From an uncultured Rhodospirillaceae bacterium (GTDB lineage Bacteria > Pseudomonadota > Alphaproteobacteria > MPNO01): a DNA stretch of 5,567 nucleotides. Every line of letters begins with the position of its first letter. The first letter of the stretch is position 1. The translations under genes were made by a program, and so were the position numbers. Of the stretch, positions 1-5,567 are shown one piece after another. The notes under the pieces were generated by a model. The model made no database searches. It had not been told where the DNA came from and saw only the letters and a program-made list of their open reading frames with translations. The stretch spans positions 1 to 5,567 of the forward strand of contig CALGIA010000514.1 in NCBI GenBank assembly GCA_937916005.1, in the 5' to 3' direction.

Positions 1-2
1 CC

Positions 3-800
3 AACTATATCTATAACGTGGCCCCGAAAGACGGCAGCTGGATGTTGCTATCCCATGCCATTCCTTTGCTGGAAATGCTGCGCGACAAAGGCATCCGCTT
101 CAAAACCGCCAAGATGCAGTGGCTCGGATCTTTCTCGCAAATCACCCAGTTGATGACGGTCTGGCACAAGGCGCCGGCGACCACGCTGGCGGACATGAAA
201 AAAACATCCAATATCATCGGCGCGTTCTCCAAATCACACGCCACATTCCAATGGCCTGCCCTGTTGAACAATCTGGTCGGCACGAAGTTCAAGATGATCG
301 TCGGCTATCGCGGCGGCGCGACCAACAATCTCGCGATGGAACGGGGTGAAACCCACGGTTGGGCCGCATCCTGGGGCAATCTGAACGGCACCCGCCCCGA
401 TTGGCTGCGCGACAAGAAAGTCAAAATCGTCGCCCAGTTTGGGCTGGAAGCCGTGCCTGAATTAGGCAACGTGCCCATGCTGGTCGATCTGGTCCCGCCC
501 GGAGACCGCGACATCGTGGAATTCATGACGTCTTCAACGCCCGTATCCCGCGGTGTGGTCATGGCGCCTGAAGTGCCGAAAGACCGGGTCGCAGCACTGC
601 GAAAGGCCTTCGCCGATACCATGAAGGATCCGGAATTCATCGCGGAAATAAAAAAACGCAACCTGACGCTACGTCCCCGCACGGGTGAGGAAGTTCTTGC
701 ACTGGTCAAAAAAATCACCGGTGCCTCACCTGAACTGGTCGCGCGGGTCAAGAATGCAACGTCGGGTAAATACATCAAAAAAGCGAAGAAGAAAAAATAG
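3..800 (+). CDS. Tripartite tricarboxylate transporter (Bug/TctC family) substrate-binding protein, 5' truncated
   Basis: This is the C-terminal 265 residues of a periplasmic solute-binding protein. Such proteins capture organic acids and hand them to a TctA/TctB-type membrane permease. The reading frame is open from base 3, so the true start and the expected signal peptide lie outside the window. Bug proteins are usually about 320 residues, so roughly 55-65 are missing. Family marks are the APKDG loop at visible residues 7-11, the GYRGG segment followed by LAMERGETHGW near residues 100-120, and the C-terminal segment with VAPEVPKDRVAALRKAF, which matches the usual lobe-2 helix. A GTG at 18 could be mistaken for a start, but in-frame coding continues upstream of it and it falls inside the conserved loop. 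The protein ends in an unusual lysine-rich tail (KKAKKKK). No TctA or TctB gene is visible here. The ligand cannot be predicted. Family call is firm. Confidence 0.88.
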   Translation, partial: NYIYNVAPKDGSWMLLSHAIPLLEMLRDKGIRFKTAKMQWLGSFSQITQLMTVWHKAPATTLADMKKTSNIIGAFSKSHATFQWPALLNNLVGTKFKMIVGYRGGATNNLAMERGETHGWAASWGNLNGTRPDWLRDKKVKIVAQFGLEAVPELGNVPMLVDLVPPGDRDIVEFMTSSTPVSRGVVMAPEVPKDRVAALRKAFADTMKDPEFIAEIKKRNLTLRPRTGEEVLALVKKITGASPELVARVKNATSGKYIKKAKKKK

Positions 801-832
801 CCGGCGAATTTTCTTCATAACGTGAACACCCC

Positions 833-869
833 GGGAGGGGCGTGAAATTCCGCGCTCCTCCCATTTTTT
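833..869 (+). terminator. Rho-independent terminator after the substrate-binding protein gene
   Basis: A GC-rich inverted repeat pairs 833-842 (GGGAGGGGCG) with 853-862 (CGCTCCTCCC): ten pairs including one G:U. Two further inner pairs (843-844 with 851-852) leave a six-base loop. Six T residues (864-869) follow after one A. The hairpin starts 32 bases after the TAG stop at 798-800. This is a textbook intrinsic terminator and should largely end the transcript of the upstream transporter gene. The next gene starts only 19 bases beyond the T-run. Confidence 0.9.
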
Positions 870-888
870 GTAAATCAATGGATTTGAT

Positions 889-2208
889 ATGGCTTCGGAA
901 TACCGCGACGGCGCATCCGTAACCCGCAATACCAGACGCATCTCCCATCTCGATCTGGGCGGTGCGGGGCAGGTTTATGTCTATGGCGATCATGCCTATG
1001 TGGGACATCTGCCCAACAAGGAAGGCCTTGGCACCAGCATCATCAATGTGGCCGACCCGACCAATCCGAAACTGGTCAGCACAATCATGCTGAGCGACAA
1101 CGCGTCCCACAGTCACAAGGCCCGCGTGATCGGCGATGTGATGATCGTCAACAATGAGCGCAACAGCCAGGGCATCGGGCGCAAGGCGGAACAGCTTCCC
1201 CCCATGCGCGCCCATCTGCGCGACATGCTGGGCCGGGACGCGACCGACGCGGAACTGGCGGAGAAACTGGGCTTGAAGGAAAAAGATATATCGCGCCTGG
1301 AGAAAGCCGACCAGGACAAGTACGAGGAAGGCGGCTTCAAGCTCTACAATGTCTCGGACCCGTCGCGGCCGGTATTCATCAGCCATGTAAAAACCGGCGG
1401 CATCGGCGTTCACCGTTACGACATGGATGAAAACTACGCCTATATCTCGACCGAGATGGACGGCTATATCGGCAATATCCTGGTGATCTACGATATCCGC
1501 AACCCGGCCAGCCCGACCGAAGTGTCGCGCTGGTGGATGCCGGGCCAGCATCTCGCCGGCGGGGAAATTCCGACCTGGGAAGGCCGCAAGAACAGGCTGC
1601 ATCACGCCATGCGCCAGGGCGACACGCTCTGGGCCGGGTGCTGGCATGCCGGGCTACGGATCATCGACATTTCCGATATCACCAAACCCACGACCATTGG
1701 CGAATACAGCTATCACCCACCCTTTCCCGAACCGAGCCACACATTCATGGGCGTGCCGTTTCAGATCGGCGGGCGCGATATCGCCATCGCCATCGATGAG
1801 GAAGACCAGTATTACAGCGCCGAGGAAGCTGAAGTCCGGCGCGGTCGGCCGCACGCCAATCTCTGGGTGTTCGACGTGACCGACCCGGCCCATATGCAGC
1901 CCTTGTCGATCTATCAGGTCAGCGAGGCCGACAGCCCGTGGAGCCAGGTCCCCGGAACCCGCTTCGGCGCCCACCAATTCCAGGAGCACATGAAAGACAC
2001 GCTGGTCTATTCCGCCTGGTTCAGCGGCGGCCTGCGCATTGTCGATATCGCCGACCCCCTGGCTCCACGGGAGACCGGCTATTTCATTCCCGAGCCCGTC
2101 AACGGCCACCCCGCGCCGCAAACCAATGATCTGGATGTGGATCAGCGCGGGCTGGTATATCTGGTCGACCGGTTCAACGGGTTCGACATCATTGAATATA
2201 CCGGCTGA
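889..2208 (+). CDS. LVIVD-repeat beta-propeller protein with a helical insertion
   Basis: A 439-residue protein built of LVIVD-type repeats, each with the core (L/I)x(V/I)xD(I/V)xxPxxP. Copies are visible near residues 50-65, 150-166, 198-215, 255-273, 325-344 and 381-399, with a closing strand at 431-439. This implies a six- or seven-bladed beta-propeller. Histidines recur near the start of blades: H74/H76, H175, H238/H239, H284, H362 and H407. Residues about 97-146 break the repeat pattern with a charged helical insertion that resembles sigma-70 region 3. No signal peptide or membrane segment is seen, so a cytoplasmic location is inferred, although many LVIVD proteins are exported. The start is well constrained: an in-frame TAA lies at 871-873 and no other start codon intervenes. 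Only a weak GGA (880-882) precedes the ATG. It probably shares a transcript with the GlcG-like gene 14 bases downstream. Its biochemical role is unknown; the family call is confident. Confidence 0.88.
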   Translation: MASEYRDGASVTRNTRRISHLDLGGAGQVYVYGDHAYVGHLPNKEGLGTSIINVADPTNPKLVSTIMLSDNASHSHKARVIGDVMIVNNERNSQGIGRKAEQLPPMRAHLRDMLGRDATDAELAEKLGLKEKDISRLEKADQDKYEEGGFKLYNVSDPSRPVFISHVKTGGIGVHRYDMDENYAYISTEMDGYIGNILVIYDIRNPASPTEVSRWWMPGQHLAGGEIPTWEGRKNRLHHAMRQGDTLWAGCWHAGLRIIDISDITKPTTIGEYSYHPPFPEPSHTFMGVPFQIGGRDIAIAIDEEDQYYSAEEAEVRRGRPHANLWVFDVTDPAHMQPLSIYQVSEADSPWSQVPGTRFGAHQFQEHMKDTLVYSAWFSGGLRIVDIADPLAPRETGYFIPEPVNGHPAPQTNDLDVDQRGLVYLVDRFNGFDIIEYTG

Positions 2209-2222
2209 AAGGAAACCGGCCC

Positions 2223-2672
2223 ATGAGAGCGATCAGCCTGGCACAAACAAACACGATGATCGACGCCGCCCTGGCGGCGGCGGCGGAACGCGGCCTCAAA
2301 CCCCTGGCGGTGATCGTGCTGGATGCGGGCGGGCGCGTGAAGGCGTTCCAGAAACAGGACGGCGCGGCCCTGCTGAGGTTCGAAATTTCCTACGGCAAGG
2401 CGTTCGCCGCCCTTGGCATGGGCCGGTCGTCAAAGCTGGTGCTGCAGAAATACCGCGACAAGCCGAAATTCATCGACAATCTGGAACAGCTCTCCGATGG
2501 GCCGATTTTCCTGGAAGGCGGCGCGCAGTTGATCCTGGATGAGCATGGCGAAGTGGTCGGCGCCATCGGCATTACGGGCGATTCAAACGAAATGGATGAC
2601 GAAGTCGCCATGGTCGGCATCCGCGCCGCCGGGTTTCACGTGGACCCCAACCAGTACGAGGGCGACGGATGA
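2223..2672 (+). CDS. GlcG/HbpS-family (DUF336) heme-binding-like protein
   Basis: A 149-residue protein covering a whole DUF336 domain, the fold shared by GlcG, the heme-binding HbpS and the C-terminal part of PduO. Visible family marks are PLAVIVLDAGGRVKAF at residues 27-42, the helix with SYGKAFAALGM at 56-66, FLEGGAQLI at 96-104 and the glycine-rich GAIGITGDSNEMDDEVA at 113-129, close to the usual GAIGVSG...DE pattern. No signal peptide is seen, so it should be cytoplasmic. The ATG is preceded by AAAGGA at 2208-2213 with nine bases of spacing, which supports this start. It follows the propeller gene by 14 bases, so the two are probably cotranscribed. Members are common beside catabolic genes and some bind heme or corrinoid; whether this one binds a cofactor cannot be told. 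Family assignment is strong, function is not. Confidence 0.88.
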   Translation: MRAISLAQTNTMIDAALAAAAERGLKPLAVIVLDAGGRVKAFQKQDGAALLRFEISYGKAFAALGMGRSSKLVLQKYRDKPKFIDNLEQLSDGPIFLEGGAQLILDEHGEVVGAIGITGDSNEMDDEVAMVGIRAAGFHVDPNQYEGDG

Positions 2673-2766
2673 TCGGGCTTCCGAAATCAACGCCGTTCTT
2701 TTCGAGACAGCCGAGATCCGGCTAGCGCATGACGCCAAAGCTTCCGGCCCGGCTTTCGTAAATTCC
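2673..2766. other. Convergent intergenic gap without a recognised gene or terminator
   Basis: These 94 bases separate the + strand GlcG-like gene from the - strand small membrane protein gene. Two short inverted repeats occur: AGCCG/CGGCT around 2709-2723, and AAAGC (2737-2741) with GCTTT (2752-2756). Neither has a T-run on either strand, so no convincing intrinsic terminator is seen for either converging transcript. Confidence 0.4.
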
Positions 2767-2961
2767 CTATCGGCTCCCGACCGGAATTGATCCGTGCCGC
2801 CGGACATAGCGGGCGCGATCAAATGCCGATGCCAATCTGTCTTCCCGGCGACGTGATGACGCCGAACTGCGCCAGGAACGGAACAACGCGACGACCATCA
2901 CCACGACGACAAGCGTCGCAAGGGCCATGGCGGTAATCTGAGTGGGGTCAAATTCCAGCAT
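2767..2961 (-). CDS. Small single-pass membrane protein, unknown function
   Basis: A 64-residue protein I do not recognise. Residues about 10-27 form one hydrophobic segment (AMALATLVVVVMVVALF from residue 11), long enough for a membrane helix. It is preceded by an acidic, polar N-terminus (MLEFDPTQ) and followed by a strongly basic tail with about a dozen arginines, including SRRRE and RYVRRH. By the positive-inside rule the tail should face the cytoplasm and the N-terminus the periplasm. The start is well supported: GAGGTG lies on the - strand at 2972-2967, five bases before the ATG. The stop is TAG. It lies 116 bases after the FAH-family gene on the same strand, so it may be read from that transcript or from its own promoter in the AT-rich leader. 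No other gene overlaps it on the opposite strand. The strong ribosome binding site plus a clean helix make it likely real; its role is unknown. Confidence 0.7.
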   Translation of the reverse strand: MLEFDPTQITAMALATLVVVVMVVALFRSWRSSASSRRREDRLASAFDRARYVRRHGSIPVGSR

Positions 2962-2966
2962 CTGTT

Positions 2967-2972
2967 CACCTC
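2967..2972 (-). promoter_or_regulatory. Strong Shine-Dalgarno for the small membrane protein
   Basis: Read on the - strand, GAGGTG ends five bases before the ATG at 2961-2959. It is the best ribosome binding site in the window and the main reason to accept the 64-residue reading frame as a gene and to fix its start. Confidence 0.75.
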
Positions 2973-3039
2973 AAAATCAATGCATAATCAATTTTGTCCA
3001 ACATGGTTAAAAATTGGTAAAACAGCGCTGGCGAACCCG

Positions 3040-3095
3040 CCGGATCTTATCCGTCCGGTCTTATTCGCCCGATCTTATCAGCCGGTCTTTATCAG
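3040..3095. repeat. Four degenerate 13-15 base tandem repeats across the end of the FAH-family gene
   Basis: Four adjacent copies follow the pattern CCGG(A)TCTTATC-G on the + strand: 3040-3054, 3055-3068, 3069-3081 and 3082-3095, with CCGGT at 3096-3100 beginning a partial fifth. On the - strand the shared core is GATAAGA(C/T)CGG. The copy at 3082-3095 codes the last residues (LIKTG) of the FAH-family protein. The copy at 3069-3081 supplies its TGA stop, followed directly by an in-frame TAA. The outermost copy also contains a small perfect inverted repeat, CGGAT/ATCCG. The array looks like local duplication by replication slippage rather than a mobile element. Confidence 0.7.
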
Positions 3096-4067
3096 CCGGT
3101 TGCGCAGGGTGCCCAGGCCCTGGATTTCAAGCTCCATCACATCGCCCGGCGATAAAAAGCGACCATGCTCCAGACCGCAGCCGTCGCCAACGGTCCCCGA
3201 TCCGATGAACTCACCCGGATGGAGGGTTTCCTCCCGCGACACCCAGGCGATGATGTCTTCAAATTTATGATGCATGTCGCGGGAATTGCCGCGGGAAACT
3301 TCCTCGCCATTGATCCGCGCGCACATTTCCAAGCCATAAGGATCAGGAATTTCATCGGCAGTCACAAGCCACGGTCCGATGACATTTCCGGTGTCGAAAT
3401 CCTTGCCCTTGGACGGTCCGAGCTGGCCGCGCATTTCGTCCGCCTGGGCGTCGCGGGCGCTGACATCATTGAAAATCGTATAGCCGAAAATATGGGACCC
3501 GGCCTGTTCGACCGGGATATCCTTGCCTCCCTTGCCGATGAAAATCCCGAATTCGAGTTCGTAATCCATCAATTCGGAATAACGCGGCCATATCACATCC
3601 GTCTCCGCGCCGACCACGGAGAACCGATTGCATTTATAATAGATCGGCTGTTCGTACCAGATTGGCGGCGGCTTCATCAGCCCGTCGGCCTCATAACGTC
3701 TGAGGGCCTCCTCCGGATCATCCGACATCGCGGCATTGCGCCGGTAGATCGCCGAAATTGCCTGAAGCACGTGTTTTTCAAACGCCATGGCATCGCGCAT
3801 CTGGCGCGGTTCCGGCACCGGCGACAGCAATGATGTGGAGCCATAATCAAGCAGCGCGCTTTGCGGAGCGGCATCAAAGACGTCGCGGGCAAGAGCGAGC
3901 GCATTGGGGCCACCGTCAATCAGGGCCAGCATGGAGTCGAAGTCCGAACCAGGATTCCGACCAAGGGTCCGCGCCGCGGCCGCAAGATCGACAATCGACG
4001 CAAGATCGGCGGTTACCGCGCCAATACGCGCGGCCCCGCCTTTGCCGAGAAATGTGACCAGTTTCAT
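3078..4067 (-). CDS. Fumarylacetoacetate hydrolase (FAH) family protein
   Basis: A 329-residue member of the FAH superfamily, metal-dependent enzymes that cleave C-C bonds or hydrate and decarboxylate 2-oxo acids, often in aromatic-compound catabolism. Residues 1-80 form an N-terminal domain; the catalytic domain runs from about 90 to 325. Metal-ligand positions known from FAH can be matched: D92, the DYELEFG motif with E170 and E172, and D201 in FNDVSARD. H99 sits seven residues after D92, as the catalytic His does in mammalian FAH, and K222 in KGKDFDTGNVIGPW matches its conserved lysine. GSGTVGDGCG at 289-298 is the usual C-terminal glycine motif. No good Shine-Dalgarno precedes the ATG, but the AsmA-like gene ends 17 bases upstream, so coupled translation is plausible. 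The last codons lie in a tandem repeat array. The substrate is not determinable: true FAH, acylpyruvate hydrolase and 2-oxo-hept-3-ene-dioate-type activities are all possible. The family call is firm. Confidence 0.9.
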   Translation of the reverse strand: MKLVTFLGKGGAARIGAVTADLASIVDLAAAARTLGRNPGSDFDSMLALIDGGPNALALARDVFDAAPQSALLDYGSTSLLSPVPEPRQMRDAMAFEKHVLQAISAIYRRNAAMSDDPEEALRRYEADGLMKPPPIWYEQPIYYKCNRFSVVGAETDVIWPRYSELMDYELEFGIFIGKGGKDIPVEQAGSHIFGYTIFNDVSARDAQADEMRGQLGPSKGKDFDTGNVIGPWLVTADEIPDPYGLEMCARINGEEVSRGNSRDMHHKFEDIIAWVSREETLHPGEFIGSGTVGDGCGLEHGRFLSPGDVMELEIQGLGTLRNRLIKTG

Positions 4068-4084
4068 GGCGCGTCACATTCAGC

Positions 4085-4909
4085 TTATTTGCCGAACAAT
4101 CCCTTGAGCGCCTTGCCGACGCCATCCCCTGCTCCACCGGCGCCCGACCCGATCTGATCGGTAACGCCCTTGAGCTGGCCTTCGACCGCCTTGCCGACAC
4201 CGCCGACAAGCCCTTTGATATTCAGCGCGCCGACGGATTTCGTCGCGGCGTTCTGTACAGCCGTAATGACTTGATTGACCACTTCACCAGGGCTGGCGCC
4301 GCCTTCTTTCTTGCCGATATCCTTCAAATGTAAATCTGGCAGCGGTGAGGTGATCTTGCGCCCCTGCAACATGCTGGCGCTGACGCTGATTGTGCCGCCG
4401 CGGATATAGATATGTTCGATGACCAGCTTCTTGCCGCCGTCATCTTTTTGCGTGGCGGACTTTTCGCCTGCGGGCGTCTTGCCGGTCTTTTCATCCACGC
4501 CGAGGAATTTATTCACATTGCGCTTCAGCGCATCAAGATTGCTTCCGTCGTCGCCCACCTCATAGATAATCTGGGGCGCGTCTATGGCGATTTCACGGAT
4601 GACCACCTTGTCTTCCAGCACGGTGCCCACATCAAGGCTGATCTTGATCGCCCCGAGGCTGAACGCATGGGCGGTTTTGAAGCCCTTGGGATTTCCGATC
4701 ACCAAACCGGCCAGCTCGCCGGTCCCCTCTGTTGCGGAAATCTTGACCTTGTTCAGAGTTACCTTGGCCTGGGTGATTTCGCTGCCCTGGCTTTCGACCC
4801 CATTCTTGATGATCGAGTCAATATTGCTCAGACCAATCACAACAACGGCGATGACGATGATAATAATGACGCCAACCGCGCCGCCGCCAATTACGAGTCC
4901 TCGTTTCAT
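4085..4909 (-). CDS. AsmA-like membrane-anchored protein
   Basis: A 274-residue protein with one N-terminal hydrophobic helix at about residues 5-27 (rich in I, V and G after MKRG), which would act as an uncleaved inner-membrane anchor with the rest in the periplasm. Residues 28-130 resemble the start of AsmA/DUF748-type proteins: a VESQGSEITQAKVTLNKVKIS segment, then GLVIGNPKGFKTAHAFSLGAIKISLDV, then VVIREIAIDAPQIIYE and GSNLDALKRNV. Residues 137-160 form a charged linker rich in K, D and T. A second beta-rich part (LVIEHIYIRGGTISVSA) follows. The last 45 residues are rich in glycine and lysine, with two similar GxxGKAxxGxxKG-like stretches at about 236-248 and 263-274. The start is supported by AGGGG on the - strand at 4920-4916, six bases before the ATG. 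AsmA proteins are tied to outer-membrane and lipid homeostasis, but this one is much shorter than AsmA itself. The precise role is unknown. Confidence 0.72.
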   Translation of the reverse strand: MKRGLVIGGGAVGVIIIIVIAVVVIGLSNIDSIIKNGVESQGSEITQAKVTLNKVKISATEGTGELAGLVIGNPKGFKTAHAFSLGAIKISLDVGTVLEDKVVIREIAIDAPQIIYEVGDDGSNLDALKRNVNKFLGVDEKTGKTPAGEKSATQKDDGGKKLVIEHIYIRGGTISVSASMLQGRKITSPLPDLHLKDIGKKEGGASPGEVVNQVITAVQNAATKSVGALNIKGLVGGVGKAVEGQLKGVTDQIGSGAGGAGDGVGKALKGLFGK

Positions 4910-4971
4910 AACATGCCCCTGTTGGTTAAGTCCCCGGTTTGATCCATTTCAGACTCAAATCCTATCCAAAC

Positions 4972-4999
4972 ATGATAGATTCTTTGATCTGAATCCCAA
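4972..4999 (-). promoter_or_regulatory. Possible sigma-70-type promoter for the AsmA-like gene
   Basis: On the - strand TTGGGA (4999-4994) and TATCAT (4977-4972) are separated by 16 bases. They match the -35 and -10 consensus at four and five of six positions. Transcription would begin near 4965, leaving a leader of about 55 bases before the ATG at 4909. The site lies in the AT-rich 91-base gap between the alpha/beta hydrolase and the AsmA-like gene. Such matches occur by chance in AT-rich DNA, so this is tentative. Confidence 0.3.
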
Positions 5000-5000
5000 A

Positions 5001-5567
5001 CTAGCAAATTCCAATTTCTTCCAGGAATGAGATCAACGCCTTCCGGCATGCCTCGGGTTCCTCGAGCTGCAACATGTGACCCGCACCACGGATGGATTCA
5101 TAAACGTAGCCACCTTCTTCCGCCAACGCCTTGTTGGCGATCGCCGTCGGTCCGGGCCGTTCCAGATCGGGATCCGCGCCGATCAGTTTGACTGGGCCGC
5201 CATAATCCTTGGCGCTTGGCCATAGATTCATGGGAATATTGGACATATAGGTGATCCCTTCCAATTCCCCCGGAAAAACCAGCGACCAGCCGCCTTTTTC
5301 CTTATCGGGGCGTAACACCGACCGCGCCATCAATTCATGGGCGCCCTCGGCCCAGCCGGCGTGGGCGCGCAAACCGGCATATTCCGCGGCGAGTTCCGAC
5401 GGGTCGTCATAATGGGACCGACGTGACTTGGCCCATTCATCGAGTCTTTTTTCAAATTTGCACATCAGCTCGTAAACTGGATGGCCCTCACGGGGAATAT
5501 TCGGCGGATCGAACAACACCAGCGCGTCCCATCGCCAGCCGATTTCAGTGGCATGCTTCATGGCCGC
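5001..5567 (-). CDS. Alpha/beta hydrolase, C-terminal part (5' end outside the window)
   Basis: The last 188 residues or so of an alpha/beta-fold hydrolase; the frame is open to the window edge. An ATG at 5561 could be called a start, but the reading continues upstream as AAMKHATEIG. This fits the helix that follows the nucleophile elbow, so the catalytic Ser motif should lie just outside. Counting from that Met, visible parts are the strand WDALVLFDPP (11-20), a helical cap region (about 25-115), the strand VKLIGADPDL (124-133), whose Asp residues (D130 or D132) are candidates for the catalytic acid, and GAGHMLQLEEPEA (159-171) with the probable catalytic H162. The C-terminal helix is KALISFLEEIG. 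It is the first visible gene of the - strand block, 91 bases before the AsmA-like gene. Substrate unknown; esterase, lactonase and C-C hydrolase are all possible. The family call is strong despite the truncation. Confidence 0.85.
   Translation of the reverse strand, partial: AAMKHATEIGWRWDALVLFDPPNIPREGHPVYELMCKFEKRLDEWAKSRRSHYDDPSELAAEYAGLRAHAGWAEGAHELMARSVLRPDKEKGGWSLVFPGELEGITYMSNIPMNLWPSAKDYGGPVKLIGADPDLERPGPTAIANKALAEEGGYVYESIRGAGHMLQLEEPEACRKALISFLEEIGIC

Noticed and set aside
878..922. Short reading frame (14 codons, ATG at 878) overlapping the start of the propeller gene, as a possible leader peptide
   Set aside because: It has no ribosome binding site and no regulatory codon pattern, and short frames like this arise by chance.
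775..1647. Long - strand open frame (290 codons) opposite the propeller gene
   Set aside because: It is the antisense shadow of a well-supported gene. Its translation shows no recognisable domain and has a composition typical of reversed coding DNA.
2737..2756. Inverted repeat AAAGC/GCTTT in the convergent gap, as a possible bidirectional terminator
   Set aside because: The stem is only five or six pairs with a loop of about ten bases, and no T-run follows on either strand.
3018..3041. GGCG/CGCC hairpin with TTTT nearby on the - strand, as a terminator for the FAH-family gene
   Set aside because: The stem is four pairs and the T-run is separated from it by several bases, so it is too weak to call.
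3040..3100. CRISPR array or transposon end as an explanation for the tandem repeats
   Set aside because: Copies are directly adjacent with no spacers, are degenerate and total only four, with no nearby cas or transposase gene.
3165..3833. Long + strand open frame (222 codons) opposite the FAH-family gene
   Set aside because: The opposite strand encodes a clear FAH family protein with matched catalytic residues, and this frame shows no family similarity.
4978..4995. GATTC/GAATC inverted repeat downstream of the alpha/beta hydrolase gene
   Set aside because: A five-pair AT-containing stem without a T-run is not a terminator, and it lies inside the spacer of the proposed promoter.

Overview
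The window looks like bacterial chromosome from a moderately GC-rich proteobacterium, most likely an alphaproteobacterium. This rests on the base composition, the dense gene packing, and the family mix: a Bug/TctC-type solute-binding protein, an LVIVD-repeat protein, a GlcG/HbpS-family protein, an FAH-family hydrolase and an alpha/beta hydrolase. No rRNA, tRNA, transposase, phage gene or CRISPR array is visible, and genus or species cannot be fixed from the sequence alone.

Layout: the left half runs on the + strand. It opens inside a TTT-type substrate-binding protein gene (3-800, 5' end outside the window), which is followed by a strong intrinsic terminator (833-869). Next come a LVIVD-repeat beta-propeller gene (889-2208) and, 14 bases after its stop, a GlcG/HbpS-family (DUF336) gene (2223-2672). 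A 94-base gap with no gene separates this block from the right half, which runs entirely on the - strand. In transcription order that half holds an alpha/beta hydrolase C-terminal part (5001-5567, 5' end outside), an AsmA-like membrane-anchored protein (4085-4909), an FAH-family hydrolase (3078-4067) and a small single-pass membrane protein of 64 residues (2767-2961). The two blocks converge near 2673-2766.

How the genes may work together: periplasmic capture of an organic acid, FAH-type hydrolysis or decarboxylation, and an alpha/beta hydrolase fit peripheral catabolism of a carboxylated or ring-cleaved substrate. GlcG-like and LVIVD proteins often sit near such genes without a settled role. 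This pathway reading is inference; nothing in the window names the substrate.

The most interesting details are these. A sigma-factor-like helical insertion lies inside the propeller protein. The same protein carries a histidine near the start of most of its blades. Four degenerate 13-15 base tandem repeats run across the stop codon of the FAH-family gene. A likely overlooked small membrane protein has a strong ribosome binding site. The propeller gene begins only 19 bases after a terminator with almost no Shine-Dalgarno. No clear new defence or mobile system was found.
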